Shown here piece after piece: positions 1 to 13,900 of a stretch of 64,000 nucleotides of DNA. The notes beneath the pieces were generated by a model, which was not told where the DNA came from, ran no database searches, and saw only the letters and a program-made list of their open reading frames with translations. The translations under genes were made by a program, and so were the position numbers. The DNA comes from Apostichopus japonicus (Eukaryota; Echinodermata; Holothuroidea; Aspidochirotida; Stichopodidae), in assembly GCF_037975245.1 (NCBI RefSeq), contig NC_092573.1, positions 1,853,501 to 1,917,500 of the forward strand, given 5' to 3'. How positions within the stretch are numbered: position 1 is the stretch's first letter; every line of letters begins with the position of its first letter.

Positions 1-1064
1 AATGCCTATTGCGTTTATTCACATGCATGCCTCGTGGTTTGGGCTTCAGGAGGAATCATATTCTAGCCCAACTTCACGTAGGTCCGCAAACGGTACTTTC
101 ACACTGTGCAAACATTAGTGACAGTGTGCACTACCGTAAGTAATACTTACACGATGTTTTGTTTCGCTCGAGCATACATACGCTTGGAAAATTGAAAAAA
201 CTTATTGTAGAGTCCACATTCGTTCTGTTGCATCCCCCTACAACGCAATTGCTTGGCATTTTGCTAGTGGTTTAGGTTGTTTGTCAAGTCCAATATAGAG
301 TAGGTTGCAGCTAAACTTACACACTCAGTGCACACAGCTGAAGAACACTACGCCAAGCTTACTTTGTTATCATCATAATGACGTCACAGGTCACTGTAGA
401 TCACGTGATCATCATATCGTTTTTCGCGAAAAGCCCAATTTTTGTTTAAAAAATCAACAAGTTTAGGAATGTTGTTTCAGCCATTCCCAACATCAGATTG
501 ACTTGAATTTTCACCTGTGTAAAACGGAAACCAACTAGAATACTCTTGAATAAAATCGTATTTTTTCGTCAATGCTGAAAATCACTATCGTTCATCTTTA
601 ATTTCAAAAAACGGTATACCATATGTATCTTTGTGTTATCACAGAAAGCTGTGTGACATGCTTGCATTAATTGATACAGTAATGTGATACGTCATATGGT
701 AGAAAACGGCGTGTCATGATAATCTCCTAATTCTTTCCATTGGTGGGTTTTGGCGACACAGATAACCTCGGGAAATCCTTGGTTTGGACAATATCATTAC
801 ATTCCTCTGAAAATCAGCTCATGTTTCAAGAAAAGTAAAACAGTAAATCAATCTGACTAATGAAAATGCCAAGAACAGAATAGTAGTACGGTGTCAAGAA
901 TTATTTGCACATATGTAACAGGAACTTTAATATGTTCTCCCCCTCCCCCCTCCAACAGTTCATATCCTTCACAGAGAGGTTCACAGTCTCTCTTGTGGTG
1001 TTTGATAACGCAATGCAAGTAATGTGCTTCAATACTTCTGTCATTATACAATCTCCTCCCCCCA
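1..1064. other. Non-coding stretch, probably TRPM intron
   Basis: No exon could be supported here in any frame; the short open frames have no recognisable domain and no plausible splice sites. The first TRPM exon in the window starts at 1729 in the middle of the channel, so this is presumably intron. The only structure seen is a pair of palindromic transcription-factor-like sites near 379-410. Confidence 0.5.
379..410. promoter_or_regulatory. CRE-like and E-box-like palindromes
   Basis: TGACGTCA (379-386) is a perfect cAMP-response-element palindrome. GATCACGTGATC (399-410) is a 12-base palindrome centred on the E-box CACGTG. They lie 12 bases apart. The match to known site consensuses is direct, but function is unproven and short palindromes occur by chance. 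Confidence 0.25.
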
Positions 1065-1700
1065 ATCACCCTTCTCCCACTCATCACCCTCTATTACCCT
1101 TCTCCCACATAGTTGCTACCTCTGTACGTTAGCCCCCCATCACCCTCCTCCCTAATAGTTGCTCCTCTGAACATTTGCCCCCCATCATCTTCCCACATAG
1201 TTGCTACCTCTGTACATTCACTCCTCCCATCACCCTTCTCCCACATAGTTGATAACTCTGTAGGTTTCCCCCCCCTCTCCATCACTCTTCTCCCACATAG
1301 TTGGTAACTCTGTAGGTTTCCCCCCCCCATCACCCTTCTCCCACATAGTTTCTACCTCTGTACATTTGCCCTCCTCACATACCCTTCTCCCACATAGTTT
1401 CTACCTCTGTACATTTGTGCCCCCTCCCATCATCCTTCTCACACATTGTTGCTCCTCTGTACATTCTCCCCCTCACATCACCCTTCTCCCACATAGTTGC
1501 TCCTCTGTACATTTGCCCCCCCATCTTCCTTCTCGTACATTGTTGCTCCTCTGTACATTTGCGCCCCCTCCCATCATCCTTCTCACACATTGTTGCTCCT
1601 CTGTACATTCTCCCCCTCACATCACCCTTCTTCCACATAGTTGCTCCTCTTTACGTTCCCCCCCCATCACCCCTCTTTGACATAGCTTCTCCTCTGTACG
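1065..1700. repeat. Minisatellite, about 45-bp pyrimidine-rich unit
   Basis: About 14 imperfect units contain the core CCCTTCTCCCACATAGTTG followed by a variant of CTCCTCTGTACATTTG and a C tract. The array ends 28 bases before the TRPM exon at 1729. Each unit contains a pyrimidine tract followed by CACATAG, which resembles a 3' splice acceptor. Long open frames in both directions here are by-products of the repeat and are not genes. Confidence 0.85.
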
Positions 1701-1728
1701 TATGGTTTCACTATCTTGTTCTTCACAG

Positions 1729-1903
1729 ATGCGAGATATGTGCTACTTTGTGGTTCTCTTGGTCATTATCCTGATGAGTTTTGGAGTTATTCGCGAATCG
1801 GTCTTAAACCCCGACAGAGACGCCCAGTGGTCTACATTGAGAGAGGTCTTCCATGAACCGTACTGGATGATCTATGGAGAAGTGTATGCTGGCAAAATCA
1901 TTC
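1729..1903 (+). CDS. TRPM exon: S5 and pore
   Basis: The acceptor ends TTCTTCACAG and the donor is GTAAGTG; entry phase 0, exit phase 1. The exon encodes S5 and the pore helix with GEVYA. The Glu of this motif matches the selectivity-filter Glu of divalent-permeable TRPM1/3/6/7 channels. The next residues read GKII, where TRPM3/6/7 relatives have acidic residues. Confidence 0.9.
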
Positions 1904-4900
1904 GTAAGTGAAAATGTTGCTTTGTTACTCCTCAGCAAGGATGTTTCTTTGGCAAATGTTTGAAGACAAGGTAGTTGAGACATAGAAGTGAGGGTTGGCA
2001 GCATATAGAGGAAGTTATAGCTTCTCCACGTTTTGGCTGGATGCTTATGATGCTTTTACACCACAATATGAATTTTACAACCCTTCCGTCGCTCATGCTT
2101 CCTACTGCCCCCCCCCCCCACTCAACCCCATGCCCTTAACAAAGATCCATATTGGTCTACTCCTTTGTGTTATAGAGCTTTAATAGAGCCTCAAATATTA
2201 AATTAATTTTACTCAGCAAATTCTTGATTGTTTTATAGTCCTCCAAGATTAGAGATTGTCATATGTGGCCACATTGAATAGTCATGCTATTGGCAGCACT
2301 ACAATACAGTATTGGCAAATGCCCCTAAGAGTCTTGACGGCTAAAATCAAGGGGCGATAAATTAGTCCATGACAGCTGTAGTCTTTTACACGTCCATTCC
2401 TGTGTGCCTCTGTGTTTAACTGTTTAGTCCTCCTAGATTAGAGAATGTCATATGGTGGCAGTTTGCACCATATAAACTAGTCTTGTGAAGGATAATATCA
2501 CCACCCTTAGAATCAGGCTACAGAGGGTTTTCATCTTTTCAAATCCATTCCTTTTTCCTCTGCATAAGTTGCAACTTCTTAAATGCAGTAGGTATTTCTA
2601 CTCCAAAATTTTTGGTGCCCCGGGTCTTAATGGTAAAGAGTAAAGGAAAATGTTTGGAAGACCTTGGTGATGCTTGCATTCCATTCCCAGCAGGTATTGT
2701 TTGTAGTGTTGTTGTTGAGTATTGGTTTTTTTTTTCTTTCTTCAATAAACGTATCGTTTACCGTGCAATTTACCCTTTGGCGTTTCTGATTTTCACATAC
2801 GCCGCAAATTCAGCAGTCAACAAAATAATGGCACGTAGCCTTCCTGTTTCTCGATTTGTCTCAATAAGCGTTAGTAAAACTAGGTGACCTCTCATCTATT
2901 TTGTTATTTTTTTTGGTAACCACAATCAGACAAATAAATTCCATACTGCAGAAAGAATCATGAAGGTATAGCATGGCAGGGTCAAACGTTACACTTTGTA
3001 TAACTCCTGGAAAATATCTACATTCTTGTATCTGCCATTCCTAGAGGGGATTGGCTGGGAAATATGCTTATATCACTAGAAATTAGAATATCACTCACCC
3101 CACTCTAATCCACCCCCCCCTCCCAAAGGGGAAAAAAAAAAAAAAACTGTTGTGATAAACGTGCAACAAATTTATCAATCAGAAGACACCATTTCTTGCT
3201 TGGGTAAATCTAAGAATTTTGCTAATGTCATCATTTTTCTGCATCCTTAAAAATCCGTATAGACTGCCAACCTTGATTACTGGAGATTTGAACTTGTGTA
3301 GATCAGTTGCAGACAAAACTGGTTCCATGTCATAAGTAAAAGAAATTTGATTGGACCTTGTTATTTGATAAATGGACAAAGCAGTTCTCTATTTGGAGTG
3401 TATGATGGCGCTGATCAAGAGCGACACGGTCACTAGAGCTCTCCTGTTTTTAATGTTATTTCATGTCGTCATTTCATCTGTATCGTCCACTTTCCTGCAA
3501 TATTCCAGAGAGGATTTATTACGATTACGCCAGGATCCTTTCTCGCAATCCGACGGTTTCGGACTCAACGAAAGTCAATTTTCTGTGGACTGGCCAACCG
3601 ATGCCCCTTGGAATGAGCCTAAGCCTAACGTTAGGCCTACACGTAAGCGGGGCAGGAGAGGTGGCAAACTAGTAAAACTTCGTCGCAGACATCAGAACAC
3701 TCCAGTACCTAGTATTATCTTAGTGAACGTGCAGAGACTTTTCAACAAGACGGGTGAGTTATTTTCGAGAATCGCAAACTTCCGTGATTATGCCGACTGC
3801 AATGTGTTTTGTTTAACTGAAACCTGGCTCACCACAGATCACCCTGACTGTATATTGCAACCACCGGGGTTCACAATCTATCGACATGATCGGGATCGAC
3901 AGATTACGGGGAAGTCTCAGGGCGGTGGAGTTTGCTTCCTCATCAACAATAACTGGTGTAAGGACGTAAGGATAATTTCCCAAGGAACCACCCCGGATAT
4001 GGAACATATCATGATCAAGTGTAGGCCGTTCTACATCCCCCGTGAGTTTTCATCAGTGACTCTGTTAGCGGTTTACATACACCCTCGCGCCGATGCAACC
4101 ATAGCAACAGAAAGCCTGCGAGGGATGATTTCCAATTGTGAGAACTCCGACCCAAACACGTTGTCTATTGTTGTGGGGGATTTTAATCACGCTAATCTGA
4201 GGAACTCAATGCCCGAATTGAAGCAGCATGTGACATGTGCCACTCGCGGCAACAACATCCTAGATCACTGTTACTGTAAAGTAAAGAATGTATACAAGTC
4301 AGTCCCGCGAGCTGGTATCGGTAACTCTGATCACAACACAGTGCTACTTATCCCTATTTACAAACAAGAGTTGAAGATAACGAAGCCAGTGAAAAGAACG
4401 GTCAAAGTATGGACTCGGGAAGCGATCGATAAACTACAGGATTGTTTTGATGACACGAATTGGGATTTGTTCAAAGAGGATAATGATTTGCATTCATTCA
4501 CAAATACGGTGACTGCGTACATCAAGTTCTGCCAGGACATTTGTATACCAACTAAGACTGTCACACAATACCCAAACAACAAACCGTGGTGTGACAAAGC
4601 TGTCAAAGCAAAAATAAAGGCCAAGGATGAAGCTTATCGGACTAAGACCACTGATCCAGATAGATACCACCTCGCCAAGTCTGACCTCAGGAGAGCCATT
4701 AGGAACGCGAAAAGAGCACAAAAGGAACTGATTGAGCAAAAGTTTGATACTGTAAACCCGAGAGAAGCATGGGCGAACATCGGGGAGATTACCAACTACA
4801 AAGGGGTGAAGAGGTCAGCGGATAGTGATGACGTAGAGCTGCCAGACAAGCTGAACGAATTTTATACGCGGTTTGACAAAGATAATAACAGCCAACCATC

Positions 4901-7900
4901 TCCAGCCAACAACACAGACGTCACCGCGCCATTTGTCATCGATGTGACCTCGGTGAGGAACAATTTTAAACGACTCAACGAACGGAAAGCACCAGGACCC
5001 GATGGCATCACTCCAAAACTGCTCAAAATATGCGCCGAACAACTTGCTGGCGTCTACACTGACATATTCAATTGGTCGCTGAGCACGTCAGAAGTACCCC
5101 GGTCATTCAAAGATGCCACCATAGTACCCATCCCAAAGAAGGGCATAGTATCTGGCTTGAACGACTATCGACCGGTCGCGCTTACATCTGTACCGATGAA
5201 AACATTTGAACGTTTTATCCTTTCTTTTATCAAATCACTTTTACCCGAAGGTTTTGATCGCTCGCAATTCGCCTATCGCACGAACAGATCGGTGGAAGAC
5301 GCTATTTCTATATGGTTACATGGGACCCTGGCTCACCTGGAGAGGAAGTGTTCCTACGCCCGCGTACTTTTTATCGATTATAGCTCAGCTTTTAACACTA
5401 TTATTCCTTCACAGTTACATTTTAAATTATTGGAACATTTGAAATTCCCTCCTTCAATTTGTAATTGGATCCTGGATTTCCTTCTGGAACGCAAACAGAC
5501 TGTGAGGGTCGGTAACAATTATTCAGCGGCTGTCGTTCTCAACACGGGCACCCCACAGGGGTGTGTACTTTCGCCACTGCTGTACTCCCTGTTCACACAT
5601 GATTGTGCAGCCGTCCACCCAAACTCGCGGATCATCAAATTTGCAGACGACACCACAGTCACTGGCCTGATCACAGATGACGATGAAAGCCACTACCGTG
5701 ATGAGGTAAACCTTCTGGTGAACTGGTGCCACGATAACAACTTAACTCTTAATGTGGACAAAACCAAGGAACTGATTGTGGACTTTAGGCGTAACAAAAA
5801 TACAAAGGACCCTCTGATCATAAATGGTTCTGCTGTAGAGCAGGTGCACACATTTAAATTATTAGGCACATTCATTATGGAAAATTTGTCTTGGAATGAA
5901 AATTCACATGAAATATTGAAGAAGGGACGTCAGAGACTATTCTTTTTACGGACTCTTAAATCTTATGGTGTTAGTGATTTTATTTTAGTGAATTTCTATC
6001 GTGCAATTATAGAGAGTATTTTAACTACAAACATTTTAGTCTGGTTTAGTCGTGTGAGTCAGAGGGATCTAGGGAAACTTCAGTCAGTTATCAGGAGTGC
6101 TGAGCGTATAATTGGCACTAGTCTACCGTCCCTCCATTCACTATATCAGGAGCGAGCACTGAGGCGTGTAGACTGTATTATGAAAGATCATTCCCACCCA
6201 GCATTTGTGCATTTCAATTTCCTTCCCTCAGGAAATAGATTACTAGCTTTTAGAGGTTCGAAGCGTTTTACCAACAGTTTTTATCCATCTGCAGTGAAGA
6301 TTTTCAACGCGCATCATAGTCGCTAACTTATTTATCACTCCCTGTATCTTATGTCTTATTTGTTCTGAATTCTGTTTTATTGACTTAGCGCTCTGTTTAT
6401 CGTACAAGTATACATTTTATGGTTCTTGCCGTACATATTTCTTATCATTCGTACTGTTTTACATCGTCACTTTTATCGCAATGTTTTTATACCATTGTCG
6501 ATAGCCTACCGGTATTTATTACTCATGCAATATCACTTTTATATGTGTTTCATCGCTTTGCGTTTCAATTTCATGTCTGTTTTAGAGCTCTTGTGTTTTG
6601 AACAATTTCCATTGTATTTTTATGCATGTGGCTGAATAAACCATCTATCTATCTATCTATCTATCTATTTGATCATTAATTCTGTAGTAAAGGAAAGTGG
6701 ATGACAACTTTGACAGTGTGTGGTCCTTTCACCATTATTGTTTAGTGACCGTTTTGTGGCTTATTTAAGTCTTTTGATTTGGAGACAATTCTGTTTGTGA
6801 CTTACCAAGTCTCGCTACTTCCAAAAGATGGATACACTGTGGTGCTTGATTTTGCTTCAAGTGGTCAGTGCATCGTATGCCAGTTTAGATGGTGATGTAA
6901 ACCCAGTACTGAAGGAAGGTTCTCTGAATGTTATGGACATACTGAAGCAAAAATCACTTGGACATGACCTCATGGAAGAAAACGAAATTGTCATTCTGAA
7001 AAGTGCAGTGTTAGAACTCCAGAACACAGTAGAGGATTTACAAGGAAGGTTGGACACTGCAGAGAAGTTTCTTTGGGCTGAGAATGGAAATGGGAGAAGA
7101 ACCCGTAGAAGCAGTGGACAGGATCTGCCAACCTCTGGTTGCACCCCTGGTGCTGTCGGCTGCCCCGATGCTTACACTCCGTACTTCATGGGACAATGTT
7201 TTCTTTGTCCTCCTGGACCAGCAGGTGCTCAAGGGCCTCCTGGGTCAGAGGGCGAAAGAGGCAGAGATGGTCGTGATGGGCGAGACGGTGACCGCGGCCC
7301 GAAAGGTGATAATGGAGACTGTGAGTCTGCCTCTGTTGCTTCAAATAACCAGCAAAGTTTCACAGGAAGCTCACCGACATCCAACAATACAGGTGTCATT
7401 TACGTAAGATGGGGAAGATCTGAATGTCCTGTCACATCAGAGCTTGTATATAGCGGGGTAGCAGGAGGGGAGCATTACTCACACAAAGGTGGTGCAAGTA
7501 ATTACCTCTGCCTACCCCAGGAACCCATATACGATGAACCAGAGGCAACAGCTCACTCAGATAGGGGTTATCTCTATGGAAGCGAATATCAAACCAATGC
7601 GTACCCACCATATGCCCATTTACATGATAGTGAGGTACCTTGTGCAGTGTGCAAGGCAGCACAACGTTCCAGTTACATAATGGTCCCTGCTAGAAATGCA
7701 TGTCCTGGATCAGAGTGGACCCTAGAATATTTTGGCCACCTCATGAGCGCTTACCACAACCATAGGAAGACAGAATTTGTGTGCATGGATCGCAATGCAG
7801 AGGCCATTCCTCGCACAGTGGAAAATGCTAATGGCGCCCTCTTCTACCCAGTGGAGGGGCGGTGCAGTTCATCAGGAGGGATTCCCTGTGGACCTTACGT

Positions 7901-10900
7901 GAATGGTTACGAACTCACCTGTGCTGTTTGTACTCTGTAACGTTGTTGTGCTACCAATAAATATCAATACCAAACTTTAGTAAAGTTATCCATAAAGGAC
8001 ACTCAGTTTGCAAAGTTGCATTTTGCTGGACAAGTAAAACTTGTCAGTTTGTCAGAATTGATAGGCATTATACATGACTTCAAACATACTTGTAAATCAA
8101 ATAATTAAATATTTGTTGGAATGCAGAAGAGAGAATATGACATAGCATAGAACCTTTGAGTCTCTAAATTGATTGCAAAATACTGCTTAAAGGACTTCCG
8201 AATTGGTTTAGAGTTTTAAATTTTATTTGTCAATACTTTGAATTGTAAAGTTAATAATTTTTAACTGATGCAGCATCCCGAATACAACTGTTGTTATTTC
8301 CTACTTATTGCAGCCTTGCAAACTCTTCCAGTTTTACTCAGAATCTCCCAGTTATTAGGAAATATGACAATCTCCTGATTTTATGTTCTAATCTGACACT
8401 CTCCAGATGTTATGTTCTAATCTGACACTCTCCAGATGTTATGTTCTAATCTGACACTCTCCTGATGTTATGTTCTAATATGACAATCTCCTGATGTTAT
8501 GTTCTAATCTGACACTCTCCTGATGTTATGTTCTAATCTGACACTCTCCAGATGTTATGTTCTAATCTGACACTCTCCAGATGTTATGTTCTAATCTGAC
8601 TCTCTGCTGATGTTATGTTCTAATCTGACACTTTCCTGATTTTTTGTTCTAATTTGACACTCCTGATTTTAAGTTCTTATCTGACACGCTAATGATTATT
8701 TGTTCTAATCTGACAATCTCCTGATTTTACGTTCTAATCTGACACTTTCCTGATTTTTTTTCTTCTAATTTGACATTCTCCTGATTTTATGTTCTAATCT
8801 CTTGTCAAAGATTGACTTTCTAATGTGTCTTCTACAATTGTGATAAAGAATTGACCTCACGTTAGTCACATATATACTTTTGTACTGACATTAGGAAAGT
8901 GGAGAAATGTTACCGCACTCCACTGACTTCACAATACCTGATATCTGTAAAAAACGCAATAGTAATTCCATGTCTTAAAACACATTTTAAGATAATTCAA
9001 AGCTGTAGTGTAATGAATTTGATGTTTCTTTATTTTTTGCAAAATTTGATCTGTTTTTAAAGGATGACCAGTCTTGATGGGTTAGTCCAAGAAAAAAGGA
9101 ACATTTTAGAGCTAGTAGCATTTCTATAGCTGCTAAGTTTCTTGAGATTTTCACCTTTAAACTATGCTTTGTCTCAGGATTGCTCTGTTAAGGCTCCAGA
9201 GAAGATGTTGTAGGCTCCTCGGTGCAGACTCAAATGTCATTGTTTATCCGTTGTTTTAGAAATTCTAAGAACTCAGCACAAACAGAAGAGCACCCTTCCA
9301 TGATATTGAAAGCCTTTTGTCCCTGACAGATTTGTAATATACTGTAAACATATCATTTGAGGCTGTCAAAGTATTATGTTTACCCATTGAGTTTTGTGTT
9401 GCATCTGAGGAACTGACCTGGTTGTCTGTGTAATTAGACTTAATAGTTCAGCTTAATTATTTTAGAAGAGAGTTTATCAACAGTCTTTTTCTCCTTTCCC
9501 TTGATTTATTGGATGGGAACCAACTAATCCAAGGTTGACTGGGTGAGCTTCCAAGATATATGGCAGTGAGGTATTTTTGCCTTGATAGTCGCACCATAGA
9601 CAGTAATAAATGGAACAAGCAAACACTCCAAAGATTCTTCTAGCAGCAAAGTACAAAAACAGCATTCAATATCTCTTATGTGTTTGAAGAATACAACTCT
9701 AACTTTGCCTGTCAAAGACAAAACCTGCTTAATAACATAAACATTGTAACCAGCATCTTTTCTCTTGATCTACTAGAAGTACAGTATGTGTAGGTTTGTT
9801 GATCTCTAACCTTGCTTGCTATTACTCTTGTTACCACAATAAACTTTTGGTCAACAGATTTCTGTGATGTGCACATCACCAAGATTGTTTATCATGCAGG
9901 AATTCTTTAGAGCAGTTTCTTTTATGTAGATGCTGTCTCTAGTTGACCTTTTTGTTTTATCTTTGCTGTACTAAATATCTTCTAGTGTTAAAGGATTGGT
10001 TCAGGTGTCTGACATGTCTATCTTGTATGAAAGAGCTCAAAAAGGCAAACAGAACAGTGAAGAAACTACCATGATAGCATGCTCTGTTTAGGAGATATCA
10101 CGCTTTGAAGATACAAAAATTTCTTTGAAAATGACTGGTGTAGAAAGACTAACTGTGAGGGTGTGATGTCACATCCTTACTTTCTTAACATGTGTGAATA
10201 TATTTCAATAAAAATTAATTACATTTTTTCCCAAATCTAAAAAAAATATAATCAAAAATTCTTCAGATGTTAAATCTCTGATACTTCCCTTGACAAATAT
10301 GAGATCCACATGACATATCTTTTGGTTGTAAGTCATAAAATCTCACAAAACATTTTAATAAAGTAACAAAGACTTTTCAGAAATGTGAGGATGTGACATC
10401 ACAGCTAGTCTGATTTCAGCAGTTTCTACACAATCAGATAGTACTTTAAACTTGAATATCTCCATAACCGAATAAGATATTCGAACAGTTTCTTCATCAT
10501 TGTGTTTCTTTTATTGTCTTCTTTCATATAAGATAAACATGTATGACACCTGAACTAATCCTTTAAAGCATAACCCTTGAGCCCCATAAAAGGACTGAAA
10601 GACAACCTCTGGGAACATGGTAATATCCAGTGATTAAGTGATGTGAAGTGAGTGCGAATGGTAGACACCATTTCTTGCTTGGGTAAATCTAAGAATTTGC
10701 TAATGTCATCATTTTTCTGCATCCTTAAAAATCCGTATAGACTGCCAACCTTGATTACTGGAGATTTGAACTTGTGTAGATCAGTTGCAGACAAAACTGG
10801 TTCCATGTCATAAGTAAAAGAAATTTGTTTGGACCTTGTGATTTGATAAATGGACACAGCAGTTCTCTATTCGATCATTAATACTGTAGTAAAGGAAAGT

Positions 10901-13900
10901 AGGTGGCAACTTGGACAGTGTCTGGTCCTTTCACCATTATTGTTTAGTGACTGTTTTGTGGCTTATTTACGTCTTTTGATTTGGAGACAATTCTGTTTGT
11001 GACTTACCGAGTCTCACTACTTCCAAAAGATGGATACACTGTGGTGCTTGATTTTGCTTCAAGTGGTCAGTGCATCATATGCCAGTTTAGATGGTGATGT
11101 AAACCCAGTACTGAAGGGAGGCTCTCTGAATGTTATGGACATACTGAAGCAAAAATCACTTGGACATGACCTTATCGAAGAAAACGAAATTGTCATTCTG
11201 AAAAGTGCAGTGTTAGAACTTCAGAACACAGTAGAGGATTTACAAGGAAGGTTGGGCACTGCAGAGAAGTTTCTTTGGGCTGAGAAAGGAAATGGGAGAA
11301 GAACCCGTAGAAGCAGTGGACAGGATCTGCCAACCTCCGGTTGCACCCCTGGTGCTGTCGGCTGCCCTGGTGCTTACACTCCATACTTCATGGGACAATG
11401 TTTTCTTTGTCCTCCTGGACCAGCAGGTGCTCAAGGGCCTCCTGGGTCAGAGGGTGAAAGAGGCAGAGATGGTCGTGATGGACGAGACGGTGACCGTGGC
11501 CCGAAAGGTGATAATGGAGATTGTGAGTCTGCCTCTGTTGCTTCAAATAACCAGCAAAGTTTCACAGGAAGCGCACCGACATCCAACAATACAGGTGTCA
11601 TTTACGTAAGATGGGGAAGATCTGAATGTCCTGTCACATCAGAGCTCTTATATAGTGGGGTAGCAGGAGGGGCGCATTACTCAAACAAAGGTGGTGCAAG
11701 TAATTACCTCTGTTTACCCCAGGAACCCATATACGATGAACCAGAGGCAACAGCTCACTCAGATAGGGGTTATCTCTATGGAAGCGAATATCAAACCAAT
11801 ACGTACCCACCATATGCCCATTTACATGATAGTGAGGTACCTTGTGCAGTTTGCAAGGCAGCACAACGTTCCAGTTATATAATGGTCCCTGCTAGAAATG
11901 CATGTCCTGGATCAGAGTGGACCCTAGAATATTTTGGCCACCTCATGAGCGATTACCACAACCACTGGAAGACAGAATTTGTGTGCATGGATCGTAATGC
12001 AGAGGCTATTCCTCGCACAGTGGCAAATGCTAATGGCGCCCTCTTCTACCCAGTGGAGGGGCGGTGCAGTTCATCAGGAGGGATTCCCTGTGGACCTTAC
12101 GTGAATGGTTACGAACTCACCTGTGCTGTTTGTACTCTGTAACGTTGTTGTGCTACCAATAAATATCAATACCAAACTTTAGTAAAGTTATCCATAAAGG
12201 ACACTCAGTTTGCAAAGTTGCATTTTGCTGGACAAGTAAAACTTGTCAGTTTGTCAGAATTGATAGGCATTATACATGACTTCAAACATACTTGTAAATC
12301 AAATAATTAAATATTTGTTGGAATGCAGAAGAGAGAATATGACATAGCATAGAACCTTTGAGTCTCTAAATTGATTACAAAATACTGCTTAAAGGACTTC
12401 CGAATTGGTTTAGAGTTTTAAATTTTATTTGTCAATACTTTGAATTGTAAAGTTAATAATTTTTAACTGATGCAGCATCCCGAATACAACTGTTGTTATT
12501 TCCTACTTATTGCAGCCTTGCAAACTCTTCCAGTTTTACTCAGAATCTCCCAGTTATTAGGAAATATGACAATCTCCTGATTTTATGTTCTAATCTGACA
12601 CTCTCCAGATGTTATGTTCTAATCTGACACTCTCCAGATGTTATGTTCTAATCTGACACTCTCCTGATGTTATGTTCTAATATGACAATCTCCTGATGTT
12701 ATGTTCTAATCTGACTCTCTCCTGATGTTATGTTCTAATCTGACACTCTCCTGATGTTATGTTCTAATCTGACACTCTCCAGATGTTATGTTCTAATCTG
12801 ACACTCTCCAGATGTTATGTTCTAATCTGACTCTCTGCTGATGTTATGTTCTAATCTGACACTTTCCTGTTTTTTTTGTTCTAATTTGACACTCCTGATT
12901 TTAAGTTCTTATCTGACACGCTAATGATTATTTGTTCTAATCTGACACTTTCCTGATTTTTTTTCTTCTTATCTGACATTCTCCTGATTTTATGTTCTAA
13001 TCTCTTGTCAAAGATTGACTTTCTAATGTGTCTTCTACAATTGTGATAAAGAATTGACCTCACGTTAGTCACATACTTTTGTTCTGACATTAGGAAAGTG
13101 GAGAAATGTTACTGCACTCCACTGACTTCACAATACCTGATATCTGTAAAAAACGCAATAGTAATTCCATGTCTTAAAACACATTTTAAGATAATTCAAA
13201 GCTTTAGTGTAATGAATTTGATGTTTCTTTATTTTTGCAAAATTTGATCTGTTTTTAAAGGATGACCAGTCTTGATGGGTTAGTCCAAGAAAAAAGGAAC
13301 ATTTTAGAGCTGGTAGCAATTCTATAGCTGCTAAGTTTCTTGAGATTTTCACCTTTAAACTATGCTTTGTCTCAGGATTGCTCTGTTAAGGCTTCAGAGA
13401 AGATGTTGTAGGCTCCTCGGTGCAGACTCAAATGTCATTGTTTATCCGTTGGTTTAGAAATTCTAAGAACTCAGCATAAACAGAAGAGCACCCTTCCATG
13501 ATATTGAAAGCCTTTTGTCCCTGACAGATTTGTAATATACTGTAAACATATCATTTGAGGCTGTCAAAGTATTATGTTTACCCATTGAGTTTTGTGTTGC
13601 ATCTAAGGAACTGACCTGATTGTCTGTGTAATTAGACTTAATAGTTCAGTCACTTTAGTGAAGAACCTCACTTGTTTAAAGGGTCATTCTCAAACTGAAA
13701 AGTGTTGTAGAAATCAAACCTGGACTGATAGCAGTGTGTGTTATTAATCTGCAACATATCAAATGTAAATTTGTGCCTAAACTCATCCTTTAAGGTAACT
13801 GAAATACAAAACAAAATCTCAGAAATTCTAAACACTGTACTTCCTCCCCACAACAGAGTATTCAAGTCTTATCATCATGAAAAGCAGACAAAATATTTGT

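Larger units (their letters stand above)
3183..9712. repeat. Tandem segmental duplication, copy 1 (LINE-interrupted)
   Basis: The sequence from about 3183 to 3394 and then 6671 to 9712 is closely similar to 10662-14620. It includes upstream flank, the collagen-like gene, its 3' region and a 29-bp minisatellite. The only large differences are the LINE at 3395-6670 here and about 700 extra bases in copy 2 (about 13649-14352). Both copies lie in the same TRPM intron in the same orientation. Confidence 0.9.

Noticed and set aside
1366-1774. Overlapping Ser/Pro/Leu-rich ORFs on both strands
   Set aside because: They are direct translations of the 45-bp minisatellite in several frames.
3372-3401. 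Upstream in-frame ATG of the LINE ORF
   Set aside because: The same bases occur in the empty-site paralogue near 10852, so they are host flank and not LINE.
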